Part shown: in pieces, positions 8,899 through 17,416 of the stretch | Position numbering within the stretch: the stretch's first letter is position 1 | How the letters are laid out: the number at the start of each line of letters is the position of its first letter | DNA from: an uncultured Acetatifactor sp. | GTDB lineage: Bacteria; Bacillota; Clostridia; Lachnospirales; Lachnospiraceae | Assembly: GCA_910586835.1 (NCBI GenBank) | Contig: CAJUJU010000049.1 | Span: 1-30,218 of the forward strand | Reading direction: 5' to 3' | DNA length: 30,218 bases | The notes under the pieces: generated by a model | Database searches by the model: none | What the model was told of the DNA's origin: nothing | What the model saw: only the letters and a program-made list of their open reading frames with translations | Position numbers and translations under genes: made by a program

Positions 8899-11202
8899 TC
8901 ACACATTTTTACGGATCCGCTGCAGCGCCGCATTCAGCTGTCTTACCGCCGCCTCCGGCACCGCGTCCCCGGCCTGCTTTAAAAGACTCTGAACCGTCAT
9001 CCGGGCCATCATCCGCTTCAGCGCCGGATTATCCTTCACACTCTCCGCCACATCGCCTCTGGAGGCGCTGGCCTTTGCCATCATGGCCTCAACAATGGCG
9101 TTTGCCTCCGGATTCTGCGCCAGCTCTCCCAGGGTATCCATGACGGAATAGCAGTCCGGATGATAATCCTCCCTGTCAAACCAGTTCACGATCTTCTGCT
9201 TTTTGTTGAAACAGTATTCCGGATTTGGCTCCGCCACCCTGCGGATCAGCATCACGTTGCTGCATCCCTCCCCGCGGCACTCGATGCTGTGCTCTCCCGT
9301 GATCGGAACCCGGAACACAAAGACCCTGCTGCCCTCCTGCTCCTCAAACAGACTGCCGTCCACATAGAGGGAAACCTTTGGAAGATTGCTGTACACCTTC
9401 ACCTCCGTCACCTCCTCCGCCCGGTCCGTGTACCGGCTGCCGCAGAGATGTACGAAGGGTGTCCTGCTCCAGTATGCCTTGTACAGATAGAAGGCGTCCT
9501 TCCTCTGTTTTCTGTCTATGGTCACAAGTCCCTTCTGGTTCAGGCCGTGCTCTCCTCCCTCGTCCCGGCCGTCCGCTGCAAAGTCAAACATGTTCCAGAC
9601 ATGGGTGGCCCACAGCCAGGGCCTCTCCTCAATCATTTTCAGCATATGCTCATGGTATACACACTGATAGGACTCGGTGTAGTCTCCCCGCTCCGGACAG
9701 GCGCTGTGAAACCTGATATTGGCGTCCGCACCATACTCTGACAGCCCGATACATCTGTCCGGAAATTTTTGGTGGTACTCGTCAAAGAATTCATCGTTCT
9801 GTTCCAGCTCTCCCAGATACCAGCCAAAGTAAAGATTGTAGCTGTTGATGTCGGGAATTTCCAATAAGGGGCTGTCCGTCTCCAGCATGAACACATTCGC
9901 CATGGTGGTGGGCCTGGTGACATCCAGCCTGTGACACAGATCGTTTAAAAGCCTGTGGTTTTCCAACAGATCCTCATCCACCGCGCTGGCCGCCGTGATT
10001 TCGTTGGAAAGCCCCCAACAGGCAATGGAAGGATGATTATAGTTCTGTACCACCAACTCCTCCATCTGGGACAGGGTGTTTGCGCGTCCGCCCGGCATAT
10101 GCATGGTGATATAGGGAATTTCCGCCCAGAGCACCAGTCCCCGCTCATCGCAGAGGTCGTAAAACTCCTGTGCGTGCTGATAATGGGCCAGACGGACGGT
10201 GTTTGCCCCCATCTCCAGAATCATCTCCAAATCCTCTCTGTGCATCTTGAGCGTCAGGGCATTTCCCACACCCCTTCTGTCCTGATGACGGGACACCCCC
10301 CGCAACGGGTAACTTCTGCCGTTTAACAGAAAACCCTTCCGGGGATCCATGGCAAACTGCCTGCAGCCAAAGCGGGCGCTGACCTGCTCGCCGTTTTCCA
10401 GGGAAGCCGTCACTGCATACAGGAAGGGATCCTCCAGGCCGTCCCAGAGCCGGGCGTGCTCCATGGTAAACACCGCCCTGGCATACCCCTCCTTCACCGG
10501 CGCGCAGACCGTCAGCGTTTCCGCCTCACCCGCCGCCCAGTCCTTTCGCTTCCCGGCGTCGCCTTCCCCGGCTGCCTGCCGCTTCCCGGCGCTGCCTGCC
10601 TCCCCCACTGCAAACCTTACCTGTTCCGCATCGCCTGTCACCCAGGCTTCCACCGTCACCTCCGTCTTACCGGTATTCAAATCCTTCACCACCGGCGTCA
10701 CCTTCAGACCGCTTCCGCCACAGTATCCCAGCTCAAAATGAGCCTGGGGAACCAGAATCAGGCTCACCCCCCGATACAGTCCGCCGTAAAAGGTAAAATC
10801 CGCGGACTGAGGGTACACACTGCCGTTGCCGCCGTTGTTCACCGACACGGCCAGCTCCAGAGTCCGGCCCTCCGCCTCCCGGACCGCCTTCGTGATATCA
10901 ACCCGGAAGGTGGAATAACCTCCCGCGTGCTCCGCCAGCTTTATTCCGTTCAGATAGACCCCGGCGGTCATGGCCGCGCCCTCAAATTCCAGCCAGGCCT
11001 GCCCGCCCTCCGGAATCTCCGGTTTTTCGAGGGCCCTTATGTACCAGCAGGTGCCGCGGAAATAATCGTTCCCGCCGTCCTGTCCGTCCTCCGCATTCCA
11101 GGTGTGGGGCAGGCTCACCGTCACCGCCTCCGCCCCACTTGGATACTCCGCGGAATCCTTCACAAATTTCCAATTTTCATTCAAGCTTCTTTTTTCTGCC
11201 AT
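8899..11202 (-). CDS. GH2 family glycosidase (beta-galactosidase-like) with a helical C-terminal extension
   Basis: The 767-residue protein starts at the ATG at 11202, with AAGGGAG 8 bases upstream; a TTG at 11220 extends the frame but lies in the ribosome site. Domain order is the GH2 sugar-binding domain (LPHTWNAEDG near residue 38), an immunoglobulin-like domain, and the TIM barrel. The acid/base is E401 (GLSNE) and the nucleophile E489 (GLSEYG). A charged Gly/Ala/Lys low-complexity loop occurs at about 205-230. The last ~80 residues (about 685-767) form an added helical domain with VEAMMAKASAS, ALKRMMARM and SLLKQAG. There is no signal peptide. It is first in the leftward operon, divergent from the AraC regulator. 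It probably removes a beta-linked galactose, glucuronate or similar sugar; the sequence does not settle which. Confidence 0.92.
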   Translation of the reverse strand: MAEKRSLNENWKFVKDSAEYPSGAEAVTVSLPHTWNAEDGQDGGNDYFRGTCWYIRALEKPEIPEGGQAWLEFEGAAMTAGVYLNGIKLAEHAGGYSTFRVDITKAVREAEGRTLELAVSVNNGGNGSVYPQSADFTFYGGLYRGVSLILVPQAHFELGYCGGSGLKVTPVVKDLNTGKTEVTVEAWVTGDAEQVRFAVGEAGSAGKRQAAGEGDAGKRKDWAAGEAETLTVCAPVKEGYARAVFTMEHARLWDGLEDPFLYAVTASLENGEQVSARFGCRQFAMDPRKGFLLNGRSYPLRGVSRHQDRRGVGNALTLKMHREDLEMILEMGANTVRLAHYQHAQEFYDLCDERGLVLWAEIPYITMHMPGGRANTLSQMEELVVQNYNHPSIACWGLSNEITAASAVDEDLLENHRLLNDLCHRLDVTRPTTMANVFMLETDSPLLEIPDINSYNLYFGWYLGELEQNDEFFDEYHQKFPDRCIGLSEYGADANIRFHSACPERGDYTESYQCVYHEHMLKMIEERPWLWATHVWNMFDFAADGRDEGGEHGLNQKGLVTIDRKQRKDAFYLYKAYWSRTPFVHLCGSRYTDRAEEVTEVKVYSNLPKVSLYVDGSLFEEQEGSRVFVFRVPITGEHSIECRGEGCSNVMLIRRVAEPNPEYCFNKKQKIVNWFDREDYHPDCYSVMDTLGELAQNPEANAIVEAMMAKASASRGDVAESVKDNPALKRMMARMTVQSLLKQAGDAVPEAAVRQLNAALQRIRKNV

Positions 11203-11318
11203 GGAAACTACTCCCTTCAAAAAAATTAATGAATTTTTATCCCTGATTTCCCGAATTGTGATACACTGTTGGTATCTGAAACGTTATACCGCTTTCTTCA
11301 CAGGAAAGGAATACTATT
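11203..11318. promoter_or_regulatory. Divergent promoter region between GH2 operon and AraC regulator
   Basis: This 116-base AT-rich gap must hold the start signals for both the leftward operon and the rightward regulator. No close sigma-A consensus is visible in either direction, which fits activator-dependent promoters. A short inverted repeat, GATAC-N7-GTATC (11260-11276), is a candidate regulator site. The ribosome site of the regulator is AGGAAAGG at 11302-11309. Confidence 0.5.
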
Positions 11319-12545
11319 ATGGATATTCAGCAAAACATAGACCTCTTCCAGGAACTCATCCGCTGCGGCGCAGAGATCTTTACCTGGTGCTACGATGCCG
11401 ACGGAACACTGCTCTCCAGCAACTGCCCCGACGAGAGCATTCTGGCGGCGGCCTTCTCCATGTTCGGCCTCCGGGAAAAAATGCTGGCTCATGGCAGGGC
11501 ATATCACACTCCTGTCTATCTGGGAAACTCCCTGGGCATGCACTGGTGCGCAGCCTTTGAAAAAGACCGGGACACCCTGCTGCGGACCTGGGTCATCGGC
11601 CCTGTCTTTTATCAGGACATATCTGCCGGAAACATGGAAACCGGCCTGAAGTCCTACACAAACCTGGAGTTCAGCGTGTCCTGGACCATCCGTTTTTACG
11701 AGGTGCTGAAAAAGCTTCCCGTTGCCCCCAATGTGATCCTCACCCGCTATGCCCTGATGCTCCACTACTGCCTTACGGGGGAGCATCTTCAGGCCAGCGA
11801 CATCAACTTCCAGATGACCCGGGAAATCTCAGGGCTTGAGCCGGATGATTCCCGCCCCGACCGGCAAACCGTATGGATGGCGGAGCAGGGATTGCTGCAG
11901 ATGGTTCGCAACGGGGATATCAACTATAAACAGGCACTCTCCCGAAGCATCATGGTGAGCAACGGGGTACCCCTGCAGAGCCGGGACGCCCTGCGCCAGT
12001 CCAAGACCTCCCTGACGGTCTTCACCTCCATCGTCTGCCGCGCCGCCATGGAGGGCGGATTATCCCCCGAGGAAGCATACTCCCTGGGCGACAGCTATAT
12101 CCAGACCATCGAATCCGCTCAAAGCCTGGGAGAACTGACACCCCTGGGGCTGATCATGTACGACGATTTCATCCGGAGAGTCCACAAATGCCGCACCAAT
12201 CCCAGACTCAGCCCCCACATCCAGAAGTGCTGCGACTATATTGAGCGAAATCTGGAAAAAAAGATACAGGCGAAGGATCTGGCCGCCCTGGTCGGCTACA
12301 CGGAATACTACCTCACTCGCAAATTTAAGGAAGAGACAAAGTTTTCCGTAAATGATTATATCAAATTTGCCCGGGCAGACCGCGCCAAAATCCTTCTGCG
12401 CAGCACCTCCCTCTCCATTCAGGAAATCTCGGAACAGCTTGGCTTCGGCACCCGCAACTATTTCAGCCGCATCTTTCAGGAAATCGTAGGATGCACTCCC
12501 GGAAGCTTTCGCGCGGCGTGGAGGGGACAGGCGCCAAAGCCCTGA
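11319..12545 (+). CDS. AraC-family transcriptional regulator of the glycosidase operon
   Basis: The C-terminal ~100 residues (about 300-400 of 408) form a two-helix-turn-helix AraC DNA-binding domain. The first HTH is in KDLAALVGYTEYYLTRKFKE and the second in SIQEISEQLGFGTRNYFSRIF, followed by the family PGSFR end. The N-terminal ~290 residues are a sensor region that is not recognised precisely; it has no membrane segment, so the ligand is presumably cytoplasmic. It is transcribed divergently from the GH2-GH1 operon, the usual layout for a local activator responding to the imported glycoside or a released sugar. The symporter gene converges on its 3' end 54 bases away, with no obvious terminator between. 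Confidence 0.92.
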   Translation: MDIQQNIDLFQELIRCGAEIFTWCYDADGTLLSSNCPDESILAAAFSMFGLREKMLAHGRAYHTPVYLGNSLGMHWCAAFEKDRDTLLRTWVIGPVFYQDISAGNMETGLKSYTNLEFSVSWTIRFYEVLKKLPVAPNVILTRYALMLHYCLTGEHLQASDINFQMTREISGLEPDDSRPDRQTVWMAEQGLLQMVRNGDINYKQALSRSIMVSNGVPLQSRDALRQSKTSLTVFTSIVCRAAMEGGLSPEEAYSLGDSYIQTIESAQSLGELTPLGLIMYDDFIRRVHKCRTNPRLSPHIQKCCDYIERNLEKKIQAKDLAALVGYTEYYLTRKFKEETKFSVNDYIKFARADRAKILLRSTSLSIQEISEQLGFGTRNYFSRIFQEIVGCTPGSFRAAWRGQAPKP

Positions 12546-12599
12546 CCCCTGTCATCCCCGGAGATTTCCCGCGCATACAAGCCCTCTGCGGCCCACGTC

Positions 12600-14078
12600 C
12601 TACTTTGTCTCCGCCAGAGCTGCCGCCTTCTTTTCGGCAATACTCCGCTGCACCTCTACCATCCTCTCTTTGGAGATAGGAGAGAATTTCATAGCCACCA
12701 GCGTGCAGATCCATCCCAGAATGGGCAGACCGTAATAGAGACACATGGTCAGCCAGAAAATACCGGGTGTCTGCTGATCCGTGGGCTGAGGCATTCTCTC
12801 CTTAAATCCGATCATGGAGACACATAATGCCGCCAGGGAGGCGCCGAAGGCGGAAATCACCTTATCCAGGAAGGAATAGGTGCCGGACACCGCCGCAGGC
12901 AGATACTTTCCGCTGCGCTCCAGCTCAAAGTCGATGACGTCTGCCATCATGGCATTGTTGGCCGTGGTGACACACATCTTGCTGCCGTTTAAGAACAGGG
13001 TCAGAAGAACAAAAGCGATCATATAAGGCACCGCCACGGCGATCTTTTTCGGATTCACTACGATAAAAAACAAAATACCCAGCACCGCTCCCACAATGCA
13101 GACCTTCGTCCATGTGACCATGGCCTCCTTGTTTCCGTGCTTTCCCGCATACCTGGCTCCGAAGATGGCAAAGACAATGGAGGGAAGCATGGCCACAATG
13201 GTCAGAATCATGGAAATCTGCATGTTGCCGATGATGATGCCGAACAGCATGGTGTTTACCACCGCCTGACTGGCCATAAGCTGGGCGATCTTGTCGGAGG
13301 AGGCGGATGCTATGTACATCTGAAGCGCCCTGTTATTCTTAAACAGAGACCACATATCCCGAAGGCTCACCTTTTCCGCCTTTTTTACGTTTACCCCCAC
13401 AAAGCTCTCCGGCTTATCCACAGGAGTCACGCCGATACAGCAGAGGATCAGAAATACGGCAGATATACCGATGCAAAGCCAGCTGCTCTCCGCCAGCATG
13501 GGAACCGTATATTCGTTTCCGTACCTGGGCAAAATGACCATGGTGATAATGCCGCTGAAAATCATGGGAATCAGATAATTATACACCGTACTCCACACAC
13601 CCACCAGGGGACGCTGCCTGGGATCGTTGGTCATGACTGCCGGAATGATCTGTGCCGTCACATTGTTCAGGGTATAGCCGATGATATAGACCATATAGAG
13701 AATCACAAAGGTGACCACGCCATGTCCCTTACCGCTGGCCCAGTCAAACAGAATCTTCACCGCCAAAGACTCCAGCAGCCAGCCTGTCGCCAGAAGAATA
13801 CGAAGCTTGCCGAACTTTGTGTTCAGCTTGTCAATGATGATTGCGATCAGCGGATCCGTGATGCCGTCAAAGATTCTGGTAGCCGTCAGGATAAAGCCCG
13901 CTGTGGCCGTTGCTACCCCGTAGCCCACATTGGCTGCATAGCTGGCGTAACCCAGCAGGATATAAAAGCACATTCCCACGCCCGCATTCATCTGCCCCAG
14001 GGCAATCTGCCAGGTTTTGGAGCGCCTGTACTGCACACCGCCGATCTCTCCCCCGCCCGGTTTGTTCGTCTTTCCCAT
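12600..14078 (-). CDS. GPH/MFS family glycoside-cation symporter
   Basis: This 492-residue membrane protein has about twelve hydrophobic segments and belongs to the glycoside-pentoside-hexuronide:cation symporter family. The signs are the early GYASYAANVGYG region, the DGITDPLIAIIIDK motif after the second segment, and FGKLRILL in the following loop. The start is the ATG at 14078 with AAGGAGG 8 bases upstream; the longer frame to 14096 begins inside that site. It is the only transporter in the locus and so the likely entry route for the substrate cleaved by the neighbouring cytoplasmic glycosidases. It has its own promoter, so it is not in the same transcript as the enzymes. Confidence 0.9.
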   Translation of the reverse strand: MGKTNKPGGGEIGGVQYRRSKTWQIALGQMNAGVGMCFYILLGYASYAANVGYGVATATAGFILTATRIFDGITDPLIAIIIDKLNTKFGKLRILLATGWLLESLAVKILFDWASGKGHGVVTFVILYMVYIIGYTLNNVTAQIIPAVMTNDPRQRPLVGVWSTVYNYLIPMIFSGIITMVILPRYGNEYTVPMLAESSWLCIGISAVFLILCCIGVTPVDKPESFVGVNVKKAEKVSLRDMWSLFKNNRALQMYIASASSDKIAQLMASQAVVNTMLFGIIIGNMQISMILTIVAMLPSIVFAIFGARYAGKHGNKEAMVTWTKVCIVGAVLGILFFIVVNPKKIAVAVPYMIAFVLLTLFLNGSKMCVTTANNAMMADVIDFELERSGKYLPAAVSGTYSFLDKVISAFGASLAALCVSMIGFKERMPQPTDQQTPGIFWLTMCLYYGLPILGWICTLVAMKFSPISKERMVEVQRSIAEKKAAALAETK

Positions 14079-14128
14079 GAAAAAATCCTCCTTCATAAAA
14101 GTTTATCATACCGTCAACTGTTGCCCTT

Positions 14129-14153
14129 ATTATAACAAGAGCACCGCTCAAAG
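14129..14153 (-). promoter_or_regulatory. Promoter -10 and overlapping inverted repeat upstream of the symporter
   Basis: On the minus strand a perfect TATAAT (14129-14134) lies about 50 bases before the symporter start. No good -35 is visible at 17 bases. Instead a short inverted repeat, GAGC-N3-GCTC, occupies about 14139-14149, between the -10 and where the -35 would be. This is a reasonable place for an activator or repressor to bind. Confidence 0.5.
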
Positions 14154-14243
14154 CATGTATACTTTTTCATGAAGAAGGATGTAAATTCGCTTGTTTTCTC
14201 TTCGATTATTAATTTTTATCTGCCATTGGTAATTTTTATCCTA

Positions 14244-15563
14244 TTACTCAATCCTGTCCGCATACTTAATCCGATAGATTCTGCGCAGGGCGTCATCAAT
14301 GCGTTCCTCGGAAATCACACCGTCCCGCACTGCCTGAAGCACACCGTTATATGCCTCCTCAAAGTTTTCCGGCATGAGAATCATATCGCAGCCGGCCTTC
14401 AGAGCCTGCACTGCAGCCTGTTCGGAGCCGTAATACTCGGATATTGCCTTCATATCCAGGGCGTCCGTAATAATCACCCCGTCAAAGCCCAGCTCCACCC
14501 GCAGAATATCCGTCACCAGCCTGCCGGAAAAGACACAGGGACTCTCATCCCCCGTGAGAGCCGGCGCAGCCATGTTGCTGACCATAATCATCTTCGCGCC
14601 GGAGTCAATGGCTGTCTGAAAGGCCACAAACTCCTGTGCCCGGAACTGTTCCTCTGTTCTGTCCGTGGAGGAAAGTCCCTTTTCCGGATCCTGGGAGGTG
14701 CTCCCCATCCCCGGAAAATGCTTCACACAGGCCGTCACTTTCTGACTGTTCATACCGTTCATAACCGCTGCCGCCATGGAACCGGCAAGCTGCGCGTCGC
14801 TGCCGAAAGAACGTTCCTTCAGAAAACTGCTGTCCGAAGTAAGCACGTCCGCCGACGGCGCCAGATTCAGATTGATGCCCAGCCCGGAAAGGGTCTGTCC
14901 CAATGTGACTCCCGCCTGATACGCGGCATCCGTATCTCCGGCCTGTCCCAGCTTCTCAGGGGCGTCCACACCGGTTCCAATCCCCGACTCTGCCACAACG
15001 GATACGCTGCCGCCCTCTTCTTTCACCGCAAGAAAAAGCGGATACTTGGCATACAGCCCCGTGTTATCCAGCATCTCCTGAAACTGCTCCCCGGACTGAA
15101 TATTTTTCCCGGAATAAATCAGTCCCCCAACCGGATACTGATCCAGGGCCTTCTGGGTTCCCTCGCCTGCCTTGATGGCTTTGGAAACGCCCGTGATGGC
15201 CTCCGGTGTCACGATAAACAGCCCCGCCACCTTATCCTCCAGAGGCATCACCTCTATCCCCGCATTCACAATATCATCCAGCTTCTGCTCCGGCGTCAGC
15301 TCGGGAACCGGCTCCGGCGTGGGCTCCGGTGTCTGCAGCGACTCCTCCTCACCCAGCAGATCATTCAGCGCATCCTGATTGCTCTGCTGCGGATCGTCAC
15401 CCTCCCCGCGGTCCGCAGTCAGCTGTCTGGCTCCCAACAGTATTCCGACGGCAGCCACCGCCACGACCAGGAACACCGCCATGTATGACATGATCTGATT
15501 CCGGATTCTTCTCCGCCTCCTGGTCTCTCTTTTTTCCTGCTGTATCTGCTGCCTGTCATCCAT
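14244..15563 (-). CDS. Membrane-anchored GH3 (NagZ-type) protein with altered catalytic dyad
   Basis: The 439-residue protein has a basic N-terminus (KRETRRRRRIRNQ), one membrane segment (about 26-46) and a Pro/Glu/Thr linker (about 70-92). A GH3 TIM barrel related to beta-N-acetylhexosaminidases follows. Landmarks are LAPSADV (234-240), RSFGSD (251-256), KHFPGMG (281-287; usually KHFPGHG) and the nucleophile D367 in VIITDALDM. The acid/base histidine of the family DSH motif is replaced: the equivalent stretch reads D292-P-E294. It would sit outside the membrane and could act on muropeptides or peptidoglycan fragments, or bind them without cleaving. The start has GGAGG 6 bases upstream. A long structured leader precedes it. 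Confidence 0.85.
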   Translation of the reverse strand: MDDRQQIQQEKRETRRRRRIRNQIMSYMAVFLVVAVAAVGILLGARQLTADRGEGDDPQQSNQDALNDLLGEEESLQTPEPTPEPVPELTPEQKLDDIVNAGIEVMPLEDKVAGLFIVTPEAITGVSKAIKAGEGTQKALDQYPVGGLIYSGKNIQSGEQFQEMLDNTGLYAKYPLFLAVKEEGGSVSVVAESGIGTGVDAPEKLGQAGDTDAAYQAGVTLGQTLSGLGINLNLAPSADVLTSDSSFLKERSFGSDAQLAGSMAAAVMNGMNSQKVTACVKHFPGMGSTSQDPEKGLSSTDRTEEQFRAQEFVAFQTAIDSGAKMIMVSNMAAPALTGDESPCVFSGRLVTDILRVELGFDGVIITDALDMKAISEYYGSEQAAVQALKAGCDMILMPENFEEAYNGVLQAVRDGVISEERIDDALRRIYRIKYADRIE

Positions 15564-15604
15564 TGTAATCCTCCGTGGAACCCCTCCGCATTCTTTTCCA
15601 AAAG

Positions 15605-15636
15605 ATAAGGAAACGAAGATAACTTCGTTTCCTTAT
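15605..15636 (-). terminator. 14-bp hairpin in the GH3 leader (terminator or attenuator)
   Basis: ATAAGGAAACGAAG (15605-15618) is perfectly complementary to 15623-15636 with a 4-base loop. Read on the minus strand it is followed by CTTTT only, so it would be a weak terminator. It lies about 40 bases upstream of the GH3 start, so it could end a separate RNA or act as an attenuator. Confidence 0.55.
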
Positions 15637-16018
15637 ACAGCTTTCCGTTTGTCTTTTGCACATCAATTCTTTTGTACTGCAACTGCTCCGGCGTCTTTCG
15701 ACGCCCGCTTTGCCTTCTCTATTGTCGTCTGGCAGCCAAACGCCGCCCATCCTTCGTTGCTTCTCAGCTTTACGCTGTTTTTTCTCTGTGCTTTTTCAGC
15801 TTCACGCTGATTTTCTCTTGTTTTTTTCCTGCCCTCGCAGACTTTTTCCTGTGCACTCTCCCGGCTTTACGCCGTTTTTCCTTCGTTTTTTAAACTGCCT
15901 CTCTTCTGTACTCTGTCGGCTTCACGCCGTTCTTCTTCTGTATTTCCGCAATCCGCGCTTTTCTTCCGTATTTCCCTTCCGCCAATGACGGTTAACCCTG
16001 TACTTTTGTGAAAGCTGA
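15637..16018 (-). ncRNA. Candidate structured leader RNA or ncRNA with six small hairpins
   Basis: There is no convincing gene in the 520 bases between the aspartate kinase stop and the GH3 start. On the minus strand, downstream of a perfect promoter, six hairpins are spaced through a purine-rich (GAA/AAA) sequence. Two have stem CGGC/GCCG (15917-15929, 15862-15874) and two CAGC/GCTG (15797-15809, 15765-15777). The loops of these four are GTGAA or GTAAA. A 6-bp stem with loop GTTTG is at 15731-15747, and GGCGTC-GAAA-GACGCC is at 15690-15705. The matched C-G to T-A pair changes between copies point to selection on RNA pairing. A decayed low-complexity coding sequence is the main alternative. 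Confidence 0.5.
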
Positions 16019-16025
16019 TATCAAC

Positions 16026-16054
16026 ATTATATTTTCACCTTCGACAAATGTCAA
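16026..16054 (-). promoter_or_regulatory. Perfect sigma-A consensus promoter (TTGACA-N17-TATAAT), leftward
   Basis: On the minus strand TTGACA occupies 16049-16054 and TATAAT 16026-16031, with exactly 17 bases between. Start of transcription would be near 16018. The nearest leftward gene start is 455 bases away, so the promoter makes either a long leader for the GH3 gene or a separate RNA. Confidence 0.88.
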
Positions 16055-16083
16055 CAAAAAATGCGCAATTGCCATCAATTGCC

Positions 16084-17403
16084 TTACAGTCTGGTCACCA
16101 CGAAGATGTCATAGATCGCCTTGATCGCTGCGGCAAAGTCATCGTTTGCCACGCCGATGATGATATTCTGCTCCGATGAGCCCTGGTCGATCATACGGAC
16201 ATTTACATTTGCGTGGGCAAGGGCGGAAAAAATTCTCCCCGCGGTTCCTCTGGTGGACTTCATGCCCCGCCCCACCACGGCGATCAGCGCAAGATCCGAC
16301 TCGATCTCAATGGAGTCCGGGTTGGCCAGCCTGTGGATTCCTGCCACCACCTTCTGCTCCTTATGCATGAACTCGTCCTGATGTACAAACACCGTCAGCG
16401 TGTCGATGCCGGAGGGCACATGCTCAAAGGAGATGCCGTTCTCCTCAAAGGCCTGCAGCACCTTTCTGCCGAAGCCGATCTCCGCGTTCATCATATCCTT
16501 TTCCACATTGATGGAACAAAATCCTCTTTTGCCCGCAATGCCCGTGATAACATATTTGGATTTCTGACAGGTGCTGCCCACAATCCAGGTGCCGTTGTCC
16601 TCCGGTGCGTTCGTGTTGCGGATATTGATGGGAATCCCTTGCTGCCGCACCGGAAATATGGAATCCTCATGCAGCACGCCGGCCCCCATATAGGACAGCT
16701 CCCGCAGCTCCTTGTATGTAATGACATCAATCCCCGCCGGATTTTCAATGACCCTGGGATCCGCCACAAGGAATCCGGACACGTCCGTCCAGTTCTCATA
16801 CACATCCACCTTTGCGGCCCTGGCCACAATGGACCCCGTGATATCCGAACCGCCTCTGGAAAAGGTTCTTACACTTCCGTCCGGCATGGAGCCGTAAAAG
16901 CCCGGAATCACAGAAGGGCCGCTCTCTGCCAGCCTTGCGGCCAGCACCACATCCGTCTTCTCCTCATCCAGCGTGCCGTCCTCGTGAAAGAAAATCACCC
17001 CTGCGGCGTCGATAAAGGCAAAGCCCAGATACTCCGCCATGATGATCCCGTTTAAGTATTCCCCCCTGGACGCCGCATAGTTGCTGCCGGTCTTCTCCCG
17101 GAAATTCTTTTCTATAACGGCAAATTCCTCCTCCAGGCTCAGCGTAAGCTCCAGACCGTCGATGATCTCCTGGTATCTGGATCTGATCTCCGCAAGCTCC
17201 TTCCTGAAATCACTTCCGCTCTCCGCCAGCGCATAGCACGCATAAAGCATATCCGTCACCTTGGCGTCGTTTTTATAACGTTTTCCGGGTGCGGAGGGAA
17301 CCACATAAATTCTGGTCTCGTCCGCCCGGATGATCTCTCCTGCTTTCTTAAACTGCTCTGCACTGGCCAGAGAACTGCCTCCGAATTTAACTACCTTAGC
17401 CAC
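16084..17403 (-). CDS. Aspartate kinase
   Basis: Aspartokinase phosphorylates aspartate in the first step of lysine, threonine and methionine synthesis. The GTG at 17403 is chosen because it gives MAKVVKFGGSSLAS, the family N-terminus, and a 439-residue protein; the frame stays open to 17517 but nothing upstream of the GTG resembles the family. The kinase domain carries KFGGSS (about 5-10), the substrate region FSRGGSDITGS and the YENWTDVSGF segment. Two ACT domains follow from about residue 295, with GKRGFCSINVEKDMMN and VVGRGMKSTRGTAGRIF. Those domains suggest feedback control by lysine and/or threonine. It is the last of three leftward amino-acid genes, 136 bases behind hom. Confidence 0.95.
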   Translation of the reverse strand: MAKVVKFGGSSLASAEQFKKAGEIIRADETRIYVVPSAPGKRYKNDAKVTDMLYACYALAESGSDFRKELAEIRSRYQEIIDGLELTLSLEEEFAVIEKNFREKTGSNYAASRGEYLNGIIMAEYLGFAFIDAAGVIFFHEDGTLDEEKTDVVLAARLAESGPSVIPGFYGSMPDGSVRTFSRGGSDITGSIVARAAKVDVYENWTDVSGFLVADPRVIENPAGIDVITYKELRELSYMGAGVLHEDSIFPVRQQGIPINIRNTNAPEDNGTWIVGSTCQKSKYVITGIAGKRGFCSINVEKDMMNAEIGFGRKVLQAFEENGISFEHVPSGIDTLTVFVHQDEFMHKEQKVVAGIHRLANPDSIEIESDLALIAVVGRGMKSTRGTAGRIFSALAHANVNVRMIDQGSSEQNIIIGVANDDFAAAIKAIYDIFVVTRL

Positions 17404-17416
17404 TGTCTTACCTGCC

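Noticed and set aside
14169..15488. Plus-strand 439-residue frame opposite GH3
   Set aside because: It mirrors the GH3 gene almost exactly; the GH3 motifs are on the minus strand.
15556..15750. 64-residue minus-strand frame overlapping the GH3 start
   Set aside because: The ATG is not spaced from a ribosome site, the composition is Arg/Ser-rich without motif, and it runs through hairpins of the proposed leader RNA.
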